Positions 7,721 to 14,549 of a stretch of DNA of 21,713 nucleotides are shown here, piece after piece. Under the pieces are notes generated by a model that did no database searches, was not told the DNA's origin, and saw only the letters and a program-made list of their open reading frames with translations. The stretch is from contig CAZDLO010000054.1 in NCBI GenBank assembly GCA_964506325.1, forward strand, positions 1 through 21,713. Direction: 5' to 3'. Both the position numbers and the translations under genes were made by a program. The stretch is from CAINVV01 sp964506325. Its GTDB lineage: Bacteria > Bacteroidota > Bacteroidia > Bacteroidales > Prolixibacteraceae. How positions within the stretch are numbered: the stretch's first letter is position 1; each line of letters opens with the position of its first letter.

Positions 7721-8590
7721 ATGAGAAAAATTATTTATCTGTTGCTAATCGCGGTTGTCATTTCTGCCACAGGATGTAACCGTAAAGAAATAGCCAGACT
7801 TAAGGCTAAGAATGATAGCCTGATGATGGCAGGTAGTTCAAAAGATGCGAACCTTGTCGAATTTGTTGATGCATTCAATGCAATTCAGTCGAACCTTGAC
7901 TCTATCAAACAAAAGGAAAAGATTATTGACAAGGAGGCCAAAGGTGGTTTTGAAATTAAGGGTGATCGCAGGGAGCAGATACAAGGAGATATCAACTACA
8001 TCTACTCACTGTTGCAGAAGAACAGGTTATTGGTGGCGGATCTTTCTGCCAAGCTGAAAAAATCCAATTCCCATGTAGCCCAGCTTGAAAAGATGATAGA
8101 GAATCTGAACCGGCAGATCGCTGAAAAAGACAGTCAGATGGCCATTCTCAAAGAGGAGCTTGACAAACAGAATATCAAGGTTCAGAATCTTTCCACCGAA
8201 GTCACGAACCTTAGCACCAATGTATCCAACCTCAGCAGTGAAAATAAAGTAAAACAAAAGGTTATTGAAGACAAAACCGCTGAATTGAATACCGCTTACT
8301 ATGTAATCGGTAGTGTGAAGGAGTTGAAAGGCAAGGGTATTATTGCGAAAGAAGGTTTCCTGGGAACTGCGAAAGATGTCAATAACAATATTGACAAGTC
8401 ATTGCTCACCAAAGTTGATATTACAACCGTCAACAGCATTCCGATCATGAAGAAAAAGGCAACGGTTGTCAGTACTCATCCTGCCAGTTCGTACAAAATT
8501 GAGGGTAACAAAACGGCAGAAAGTCTTGTTATCCTAAATTCCGCAGAATTCTGGAGTTTGTCAAAAGTATTGGTAATAAGTGTAAGATAA
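7721..8590 (+). CDS. Coiled-coil lipoprotein of unknown function
   Basis: 289 residues from the ATG at 7721; a TTG at 7715 would add two residues before the signal peptide. The N-terminus MRKIIYLLLIAVVISATGC is a lipoprotein signal with Cys19 as the lipidation site. Residues about 25-185 are charged and heptad-like, with three clear seven-residue repeats NLSTEVT / NLSTNVS / NLSSENK near 160-180, so a long coiled coil is likely. The last 90 residues (AYYVIGSVKELKGKGI, SSYKIEGN, EFWSLSKVLVISV) are more globular and resemble conserved C-terminal segments I associate with uncharacterised Bacteroidota lipoproteins. A GAGGAGGG tract at 7691-7698 is too far from the start to be a normal RBS. Expected to be an envelope structural or adhesion-like protein; no function is assigned. 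Confidence 0.8.
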   Translation: MRKIIYLLLIAVVISATGCNRKEIARLKAKNDSLMMAGSSKDANLVEFVDAFNAIQSNLDSIKQKEKIIDKEAKGGFEIKGDRREQIQGDINYIYSLLQKNRLLVADLSAKLKKSNSHVAQLEKMIENLNRQIAEKDSQMAILKEELDKQNIKVQNLSTEVTNLSTNVSNLSSENKVKQKVIEDKTAELNTAYYVIGSVKELKGKGIIAKEGFLGTAKDVNNNIDKSLLTKVDITTVNSIPIMKKKATVVSTHPASSYKIEGNKTAESLVILNSAEFWSLSKVLVISVR

Positions 8591-8601
8591 TCAGTGATTC
8601 T

Positions 8602-8639
8602 CCATAAAAAAAGCCGGCGATTGCCGGCTTTTTTTATGG
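8602..8639. terminator. Perfect palindromic bidirectional terminator
   Basis: Two 17-base arms pair perfectly (8602-8618 with 8623-8639) around a GATT loop. The core GCCGGC is flanked by seven A and seven T, so it reads as an intrinsic terminator on both strands. It ends the lipoprotein gene (stop 8588-8590) and the convergent GH20 gene, whose stop codon (8634-8636) is inside the stem. Confidence 0.93.
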
Positions 8640-10256
8640 TATAAATTCTGACTTGCAATAGTTAATTCCGAAAATGTCATAATATTTGGTAAGCCTGTTC
8701 AAACGGATTTTGAAATTTTCATAGTCCCTTGCCCCCTTGGGTGACCAAGTTACTTCTGCAAGGGCAGCAGCACGCGGATAGACCATGTATTCGACCTGTT
8801 CGGGAGTCTTCATGTATTCAGTCCAGACGTTGCCCTGGGCTCCCATGATGTATTTGGCTTCATTCACCAAAAGAATCGCCGGTACTGGTTCATAACTGTA
8901 TACTTTCTTTAACGGCAAAAAGCCACCTATTGCCAACGGTTCATTCTTTGGATCTGCCTGGTAGTGATCAAGGTAACAATAATCTCCCGGAGTCATTACC
9001 ACAAAATGATGATCTCTCGCAGCAGCTATGCCGCCTGCTTCACCACGCCACGACATTACTGCCGCATTGGGTGCCAGTCCGCCTTCAAGAATTTCATCCC
9101 AGCCAATAAGTTTTTTGCCGTTTTCATTCAGAAATTTCTCCATCCGCTGAACAAAGTAACTTTGAAGTTCATGCTCGGTTTTCAGTCCTTCGTCCTTCAT
9201 CTTTTGTTTGCACAACAGACATTTCTGCCAGCGTGCTTTTGGGCATTCGTCGCCTCCGATGTGAAAATATTCGCCCGGGAAAAGTGGTATTATTTCTGCA
9301 AGGACATCCTGTAAAAATGCATAGGTCTCTTCTTTGCCGGCACAGTAAACATCTTCAAACACACCCCAGGTGGTTGCTACTTCATAAGGCCCTCCGGTGC
9401 AACCAAGTTCGGGATAGGACGCCAGGGCAGCCAGTGAGTGGCCGGGCATCTCAATTTCTGGTACAACAGTGATAAACCGGTCTGCGGCATAGGCTACAAT
9501 CTCTTTGATATCTTCCTGCGTATAAAATCTGCCGGCCGGGGTGTTATCGTAAGTAGTGCTGCCATAATGGCCCACGAGAGTCTCTTTCCGTACGGAACCA
9601 TACTCTGTCAGCCGTGGATATTTCTTGATTTCTATCCTCCATCCCTGATCTTCAGTCAGATGCCAGTGAAATGTGTTGAACTTGTGCAGTGCCATGTAAT
9701 CCAGGTATTTCAATACAAACTCCTTTGGCATGAAATGGCGTCCCGCATCCAGATGCAATCCACGCCAGGTAAACCTCGGTGTATCATTGATTTCCACAGC
9801 TGGGACGACAACCCTGGACAATTTTTGTTGAAGCGGTGGCATCAGCTGCAGCAGGGTCTGAACACCATAAAACAAGCCGCTGGCTGAGGAAGCTTCCAGC
9901 AATATTCCTTTGGGTGTAACAGCCAAATGGTAAGCTTCCCTGGCCAAAGACAACCCGGTATTCATCTTGATAAAAACAGATTTCTTTTCCGGTGCACCTG
10001 AGAAGGCAACCTTCGTTTCAATCTCGTAAAAGGACGCCAGGCGGCTGCACAGGTAATTGGTAACCGTATGCATCTCAGGATTGTCGCTGTTGATAAGAAT
10101 CTTGGTCTGAGAACCGATGGCAAAGGTGCCTTCCATATTTACAAGAGATGCAGGCTGGGGGATGACCAGTACTTCCGGCCTTCGTACATCCTCCTGGCAT
10201 GAAGAAATAACCAGCAGGATGCCCGCAATGAAAAGTTTGCTTAAGTATTGTTTCAT
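8634..10256 (-). CDS. GH20 beta-N-acetylhexosaminidase lipoprotein
   Basis: 540 residues. The signal peptide ends in ISSC (Cys20 lipidated), placing the enzyme in the envelope. Residues about 28-155 form the GH20b-type N-terminal domain; about 160-500 is the GH20 catalytic barrel beginning RFTWRGLHLDAGRHF. The catalytic pair is Asp336-Glu337 in HIGGDECPK: the Asp orients the substrate 2-acetamido group and the Glu is the acid. HWHLTEDQGWRIEI and EIEMPGHSLAALA are further family blocks. It releases terminal N-acetylglucosamine or N-acetylgalactosamine from glycans or chitin oligomers. It stands alone rather than in a SusCD-type locus. An exact -7 box TAGATTTG (plus-strand CAAATCTA 10281-10288) precedes it. 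Function class is confident, natural glycan unknown. Confidence 0.94.
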   Translation of the reverse strand: MKQYLSKLFIAGILLVISSCQEDVRRPEVLVIPQPASLVNMEGTFAIGSQTKILINSDNPEMHTVTNYLCSRLASFYEIETKVAFSGAPEKKSVFIKMNTGLSLAREAYHLAVTPKGILLEASSASGLFYGVQTLLQLMPPLQQKLSRVVVPAVEINDTPRFTWRGLHLDAGRHFMPKEFVLKYLDYMALHKFNTFHWHLTEDQGWRIEIKKYPRLTEYGSVRKETLVGHYGSTTYDNTPAGRFYTQEDIKEIVAYAADRFITVVPEIEMPGHSLAALASYPELGCTGGPYEVATTWGVFEDVYCAGKEETYAFLQDVLAEIIPLFPGEYFHIGGDECPKARWQKCLLCKQKMKDEGLKTEHELQSYFVQRMEKFLNENGKKLIGWDEILEGGLAPNAAVMSWRGEAGGIAAARDHHFVVMTPGDYCYLDHYQADPKNEPLAIGGFLPLKKVYSYEPVPAILLVNEAKYIMGAQGNVWTEYMKTPEQVEYMVYPRAAALAEVTWSPKGARDYENFKIRLNRLTKYYDIFGINYCKSEFIP

Positions 10257-10280
10257 AATCCGGATCTATTGTTTGAGTGA

Positions 10281-10288
10281 CAAATCTA
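10281..10288 (-). promoter_or_regulatory. -7 box of the GH20 gene
   Basis: Plus-strand CAAATCTA is TAGATTTG on the minus strand, an exact TAnnTTTG match 25 bases before the ATG. No clear TTTG at -33. Confidence 0.45.
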
Positions 10289-10613
10289 CAAATTTTGGGA
10301 GGATCAATTAAGAGTCTGTATAAATTTGTAGCACCCGGAGTAACATACTATGAATTGAAAATATAAGTTGTACTGAGATATCTGCCTTGATCCCTTTTCA
10401 TCAGAGAAAACCCCCGAATTGCACTGAGTGGAAAATCGCATTCGACTTTCCGCAAATGCGTTTTAAAAACAAAGCTGCAATTGCCGGGGATAATTGTAAT
10501 ATCATAATGGATTTATTAATTCACTGTGCAAGAATTTTAGCCGGCATATATCCTGAATAAAAAATATTTAGGACAGAATAAATGACATTTTTATTTAGAA
10601 TGATTCAAAAAGA
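10289..10613. other. Intergenic stretch without a supported gene
   Basis: Between the GH20 promoter and the met-operon promoter. It contains a plus-strand -7-like TAAATTTG at 10321-10328 (with TTTG 23 bases upstream, 10294-10297) and the dispersed repeat at 10404-10453. A 34-codon ORF at 10456-10560 has no supporting evidence. A plus-strand small RNA is possible but not shown. Confidence 0.4.
10404..10453 (+). repeat. Dispersed ~50-bp hairpin repeat, copy B
   Basis: About 39 of 51 aligned columns match the reverse complement of 17909-17956. Shared blocks are GAGAA, CCCCCG, CAC-GAGT, GGAAAATCGC, CGA and TTTC/GC. The copy holds an imperfect hairpin GGAAA-TCG / CGA-TTTCC. Both copies are intergenic. 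Confidence 0.6.
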
Positions 10614-10645
10614 TTTGGAAATGTAATTTTCATGTTCTATGTTTG
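10614..10645 (+). promoter_or_regulatory. Promoter of the methionine operon
   Basis: TTTG (10614-10617), 20 bases, then TATGTTTG (10638-10645), a full match to the Bacteroidota promoter. The inferred start near 10650 gives a leader of about 220 bases to the aspartokinase ATG, unusually long for this compact region. Confidence 0.7.
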
Positions 10646-10674
10646 CAGACAGATTGAAAATTTAATCACGCAGG

Positions 10675-10788
10675 ATGAAACATCATTTTTCAACAGATGC
10701 CGGAACTTTTACAGCAATACAACAGCCTTGTTGTGTAGCTGCAGGCATTTTCTCATCCATGCGTACCATGTCTATGTTTATGCAATAG
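10675..10788 (+). CDS. Candidate Met/Cys-rich leader peptide of the methionine operon
   Basis: A 37-codon ORF starting about 25 bases after the inferred transcription start, with weak SD-like CAGG directly before its ATG and an in-frame stop upstream that fixes this as the first start. The peptide has Pro-Cys-Cys at 18-20 and ends MRTMSMFMQ, so four of the last nine codons are AUG (codons 29, 32, 34, 36). The genes downstream make methionine, so sulfur amino acid codons grouped just before the stop fit a leader peptide for attenuation. The stop codon TAG (10786-10788) overlaps the 5' arm of the hairpin at 10787-10820. Seen: the ORF, its codons and the hairpin. Inferred: translation and a sensing role. 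Confidence 0.55.
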   Translation: MKHHFSTDAGTFTAIQQPCCVAAGIFSSMRTMSMFMQ

Positions 10789-10820
10789 CCTTCTCACGGG
10801 CTTAAACCTGTTTGAAGGCT
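10717..10820 (+). promoter_or_regulatory. Alternative RNA structures in the met-operon leader
   Basis: Hairpin 1: an 8-bp stem (one G-U) pairing 10717-10724 with 10729-10736 around loop GCCU, inside the Cys-Cys region of the leader ORF. Hairpin 2: AGCCTTC 10787-10793 with GAAGGCT 10814-10820, plus an inner stem 10796-10800 with 10807-10811 (one G-U). AGCCTT also occurs at 10724-10729 across the loop of hairpin 1, so AAGGCT 10815-10820 can pair with either copy. No U-run follows hairpin 2, so any effect would be on translation, Rho access or RNA stability rather than simple intrinsic termination. I do not see a SAM-I or SAM-II riboswitch core. Confidence 0.5.
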
Positions 10821-10869
10821 TTCCAGACTGTGTCAGAACAGACAAATTCCAACAAATCTTACGTATCAA

Positions 10870-12252
10870 ATGTTAACTATGCCGAAAATTGTAGTAAAAT
10901 TCGGTGGGTCCAATCTTAGGAGTAAGGAGGAGATTCACCGCATAATTCAGGTTGTCAGAAACTATAACCAGCCCTTGATCATTGTTGTATCAGCATTTCA
11001 TGGTGTCACCAATTTTTTGGTTGACGCACTTGAAAAAACCAGGCACGACGAGACAGTGGCAGAAAAAACCGTTCAATACCTCCGGGAGCTAAAATCAGGT
11101 ATTTTGAATCACTTTATCAGTGATGAGGCACTGCTTGCTAAAACGCACAGCCTGCTTGGCGAGCAGCTGGATGAATTGAGAAACTTTCTTCATGGCATAG
11201 CACTGACCGGCGACGCATCGAAGGCGCTGGAAGACCACGTTCTCTCTTATGGTGAAAGATTATCGGCCATTTTTCTCAACAGTATCCTGTTGTCGCAGGG
11301 TTTCCAGTCTAAGGAGGGCTTTCCGGAAGCCATCGGACTTATCACTGATGGAGAATACGGCAATGCCTCAGCCGATTTCCATCTCTCTACCAATAGTGTC
11401 CGCGAATCCCTCAGCGAAGAACTGATCTATGTTGTGCCAGGATTTTACGGGGTTTCCAAAGACCAGAAAACAACCTTGTTCGGTAGGGGTGGCAGTGATT
11501 ATGCAGCGGCTGCCATCGCCCGTTGCGTGGGAGCCTCTTCACTGGATATTTGGAAGGATGTCAACGGGTTCCTTAGCTCTGATCCAAAACTGGTCACCAA
11601 ACCCGTCCTGATCGAAAAATTGTCTTACAACGAGGCTGCCGAGCTGGCCTATTTCGGCGCGAAAATATTGCACCCCAGGACAGTCGAACCGCTGACTGAT
11701 CCTCATATTCCCATCCGGGTATTCAACATCTACGGCACGCTGGATGTTACCAATCCATTGACAATCATCAGCCGTGAAAAATCGGTACAAAAGGGAGTGA
11801 TAAAGAGCGTAACTTTTAGTGATGATTTTGGTCTTCTGAAATTAAAGGGTCCCGGAGTCGGACTCAAGCCCGGAATTCTTGCGAAAGTAACAACGGCATT
11901 GCATCATGCAGGAATCAACATCAGTTCTGTGCTTACTTCACAGATATCCATCAATATCCTTCTGGCCAAAAAAGACCTCCAGAATGCCTATGCCGTGGTC
12001 AGTGCGATTGAATTGACTGCCGTGGGGAAATTGCAGGTGGAAGACGACATCTCCATCGTTGCCGCTGTTGGTCATGGAATAACAGATAACTATGGAATAG
12101 CTGCCAGGATTTTTACGGCACTGGCCAATGAAAGCATCAACGTTCTTATGAGTTGTTCAGGTGCCTCACCCATAGTAAGTTATTACCTGGTTAAGACCCT
12201 GGACAGAACCTCTGCCGTAAGGGCGATACACAGGGAATTTTTCGAGAAATAA
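10870..12252 (+). CDS. Aspartokinase (monofunctional, with ACT domains)
   Basis: Phosphorylates aspartate, the first step to methionine, threonine and lysine. 460 residues: an amino acid kinase domain (about 1-300) with VKFGGSN at 9-15, FGRGGSDYAAAAIARC, LDIWKDVNGFLSSDPKLV and FGAKILHPRTVEP, followed by two ACT-type regulatory segments (LKLKGPGVGLKPGILAKVTTAL and ISIVAAVGHGITDNYGIAARIF). It ends soon after the ACT pair, so it is not fused to homoserine dehydrogenase. The usual KFGGTS/KFGGSS reads KFGGSN, an odd change in the nucleotide/substrate loop. The ATG at 10879 (three codons in) is an alternative start. It is first in the operon, 36 bases before metY, behind the Met-rich leader, so likely the methionine-regulated isozyme; feedback inhibitor not deducible. 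Confidence 0.92.
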   Translation: MLTMPKIVVKFGGSNLRSKEEIHRIIQVVRNYNQPLIIVVSAFHGVTNFLVDALEKTRHDETVAEKTVQYLRELKSGILNHFISDEALLAKTHSLLGEQLDELRNFLHGIALTGDASKALEDHVLSYGERLSAIFLNSILLSQGFQSKEGFPEAIGLITDGEYGNASADFHLSTNSVRESLSEELIYVVPGFYGVSKDQKTTLFGRGGSDYAAAAIARCVGASSLDIWKDVNGFLSSDPKLVTKPVLIEKLSYNEAAELAYFGAKILHPRTVEPLTDPHIPIRVFNIYGTLDVTNPLTIISREKSVQKGVIKSVTFSDDFGLLKLKGPGVGLKPGILAKVTTALHHAGINISSVLTSQISINILLAKKDLQNAYAVVSAIELTAVGKLQVEDDISIVAAVGHGITDNYGIAARIFTALANESINVLMSCSGASPIVSYYLVKTLDRTSAVRAIHREFFEK

Positions 12253-12288
12253 TCAATTAAATACAAATACAATTTAAATTTCAACACC

Positions 12289-13590
12289 ATGAGCACACAA
12301 AAACAAAAATTCGAAACACTGCAGGTGCATGCAGGACACACGCCGGACAAGGACACGCTGTCAAGGGCAGTTCCGATTTACCAGACTACCTCCTACGTTT
12401 TCAAGAACTCGGAACACGCTGCCAACCTTTTTGGACTGCGGGAATTTGGCAACATCTATACCAGGCTGATGAATCCGACCACAGATGTTTTTGAGAAGAG
12501 AATCGCTGCCCTGGAGGGTGGGGTAGCGGCATTGGCCCTCTCGTCGGGCCATGCTGCACAGTTCATTGCCATTACGAATATTGCCGGAGCCGGCGACAAC
12601 TTTGTCACATCTCCCTATTTATATGGCGGTTCGTACAATCAGTTTAAAGTTACTTTCAAAAATATTGGAATACAGGCCAGGTTTGCAGAAGACCTGAATC
12701 CTGCGAATTTTGAAAAACTGATTGACGGGAAAACAAAAGCCATCTACCTTGAGACCATCGGAAATCCAAGTTTCAATGTCCCTGATTTTGAGAAATTTGC
12801 AGCACTGGCCAAAAAACATGATCTGCCGTTGATTGTTGACAACACCTTCGGTTGCGGAGGAGCACTTTTCCGCCCGCTGGAGCATGGTGCCAACATCGTG
12901 GTTGAATCTGCCACCAAGTGGATAGGCGGACATGGTACCTCCATCGGTGGGGTTATTATCGATGGCGGAAATTTTAACTGGGGCAATGGTAAATATCCAG
13001 GATTTACAGAACCTTCGGAAGGATACCACGGACTAAAATTCTGGGATGTTTTCGGTTCAGACGGCCCGTTCGGGAATATTGCATTTATCATCAGGGCAAG
13101 GGTGGAAGGTCTTCGCGATTTCGGTCCGGCGATCTCCCCGTTCAATTCATTCCAGCTGATCCAGGGGCTTGAAACACTCTCATTAAGGGTGGAACGCCAT
13201 ATTCAGAATACCCTGGCACTGGCACAATGGCTGCAAAAGCACCCGAAGGTCGAATCAGTCAATTACCCGGGATTAAAAGGTGATGAAAATTACGAATTGG
13301 CTCAAAAATACCTCCCCAAAGGTGCAGGAGCGGTTCTTTCCTTTACCGTTAAGGGAAGCAAGGAAAATGCCATTGAACTTGTCAACAATCTTGAGCTGGT
13401 AAGTCACCTTGCCAATGTTGGTGATGTACGTACCCTGATTATCCAGCCCGCTGCAACAACTCACTCACAACTGAGTGATGATGAGCAGCTTCTTGCCGGT
13501 GTAAAACCTTCGCAATTGCGGGTTTCTGTGGGAATCGAGCACATTGATGATATTATTGCCGACTTTTCACAGGCATTGGATAAGATTTAG
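12289..13590 (+). CDS. metY: O-acetylhomoserine sulfhydrylase
   Basis: PLP enzyme of the Cys/Met metabolism family (433 aa) that makes homocysteine from O-acetylhomoserine and sulfide. Visible residues: Tyr57 and Arg59 (IYTRLMNPT), the SSGHAAQ loop at 85-91, Asp184 (IVDNTFGCG) for the PLP ring nitrogen, and Lys210 in ESATKWIGGHG for the internal aldimine. The length and the long C-terminal half (SQLRVSVGIEHIDDIIADF) are typical of MetY rather than of MetB/MetC (about 380 aa). It lies 36 bases after the aspartokinase gene and 36 before metA. The MetA next door carries the acetyl-CoA signature, which supports O-acetylhomoserine as substrate. Confidence 0.95.
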   Translation: MSTQKQKFETLQVHAGHTPDKDTLSRAVPIYQTTSYVFKNSEHAANLFGLREFGNIYTRLMNPTTDVFEKRIAALEGGVAALALSSGHAAQFIAITNIAGAGDNFVTSPYLYGGSYNQFKVTFKNIGIQARFAEDLNPANFEKLIDGKTKAIYLETIGNPSFNVPDFEKFAALAKKHDLPLIVDNTFGCGGALFRPLEHGANIVVESATKWIGGHGTSIGGVIIDGGNFNWGNGKYPGFTEPSEGYHGLKFWDVFGSDGPFGNIAFIIRARVEGLRDFGPAISPFNSFQLIQGLETLSLRVERHIQNTLALAQWLQKHPKVESVNYPGLKGDENYELAQKYLPKGAGAVLSFTVKGSKENAIELVNNLELVSHLANVGDVRTLIIQPAATTHSQLSDDEQLLAGVKPSQLRVSVGIEHIDDIIADFSQALDKI

Positions 13591-13626
13591 ATTATTTTTG
13601 ACCTTTGTCCCATTAAATTTTGAATT

Positions 13627-14544
13627 ATGCCTTTAAATCTGCCGGATGGCTTGCCAGCCATCGATTTGCTGAGGGAAGAGAATATATTTGTTATCGACCA
13701 GACCAGGGCCGAACACCAGGATATTCGTCCGCTGAAGATCGTAATTCTTAATTTGATGCCACTTAAGATAGCAACCGAAACAGATCTGCTTCGGTTGCTA
13801 TCCAATACTCCGCTTCAGATAGAGATTGACTTTCTGCAGATCAAGGGGCACACTCCGAAGAATACGCCGCAGGACCACCTCGATGCGTTCTACCAGACCT
13901 TTGCCCAGGTCAGGAAGAAAAAATACGACGGAATGATTATCACCGGTGCTCCGGTCGAGCATCTTCCCTTTGAAGAGGTTGACTACTGGAACGAGATCTG
14001 CGAGATTTTTGACTGGGCACACAAGCATGTCACATCGACCATGTTTATCTGCTGGGCATCCCAGGCCGGGTTGTATCATCATTACGGCATCCCCAAATAT
14101 CCCCTTGAAAAGAAGATGTTTGGCGTCTTCGACCATACTGTAATGGACAAGAAACTTCCCTTGTTCAGGGGTTTTGATGATATTTACAGGGCCCCTCATT
14201 CCAGGCATACTGAGCTGAAAGCCGTCGATTTTGAAAAATTACCTGAAGTTCAGTTGCTTTCTGAATCAGGAAAGGCCGGGGTATATATGGCCATGGCAGA
14301 AAACGGGCGGCAAATTTTTATCACCGGCCATCCGGAATATTCACTCAGAACCCTGGACCGGGAATACAAACGGGATATTGACAAGGGACTGCCAATCGAT
14401 AAGCCGGAAAATTATTACCCCGGTGACAATCCTGATGAACGTCCGGTATTGAGCTGGAGATCACATGCCAACCTTTTGTTCTCCAACTGGCTCAACTATT
14501 ACGTTTACCAGGAGACGCCATATGATTTAAAGGATATTAAATAG
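13627..14544 (+). CDS. metA: Homoserine O-acetyltransferase (MetA family)
   Basis: 305-residue MetA acylating homoserine. Catalytic Cys142 (MFICWASQAG), His235 and Glu237 (TGHPEYS) are at exactly the positions known for the family. Position 111 is Glu (TGAPVE), the residue that selects acetyl-CoA; Gly at 111 goes with succinyl-CoA. Many databases label such proteins succinyltransferase, but the acetyl form is predicted here and fits the MetY partner. It is the third gene of the operon. The stop lies five bases from the convergent TPR gene end, with only a weak GGT-T-ACC hairpin between them. Confidence 0.95.
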   Translation: MPLNLPDGLPAIDLLREENIFVIDQTRAEHQDIRPLKIVILNLMPLKIATETDLLRLLSNTPLQIEIDFLQIKGHTPKNTPQDHLDAFYQTFAQVRKKKYDGMIITGAPVEHLPFEEVDYWNEICEIFDWAHKHVTSTMFICWASQAGLYHHYGIPKYPLEKKMFGVFDHTVMDKKLPLFRGFDDIYRAPHSRHTELKAVDFEKLPEVQLLSESGKAGVYMAMAENGRQIFITGHPEYSLRTLDREYKRDIDKGLPIDKPENYYPGDNPDERPVLSWRSHANLLFSNWLNYYVYQETPYDLKDIK

Positions 14545-14549
14545 GGAGG

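Noticed and set aside
10456..10560. 34-codon plus-strand ORF upstream of the met operon promoter
   Set aside because: It opens right after repeat copy B, has no recognisable protein features or RBS, and this length is expected by chance in an A/T-rich spacer.
10650..10869. SAM riboswitch in the leader of the met operon
   Set aside because: The SAM-I opening motif and four-way junction blocks are not seen, and the SAM-II pseudoknot placed right at the start codon is also absent; the ORF-plus-hairpin arrangement explains the leader better.
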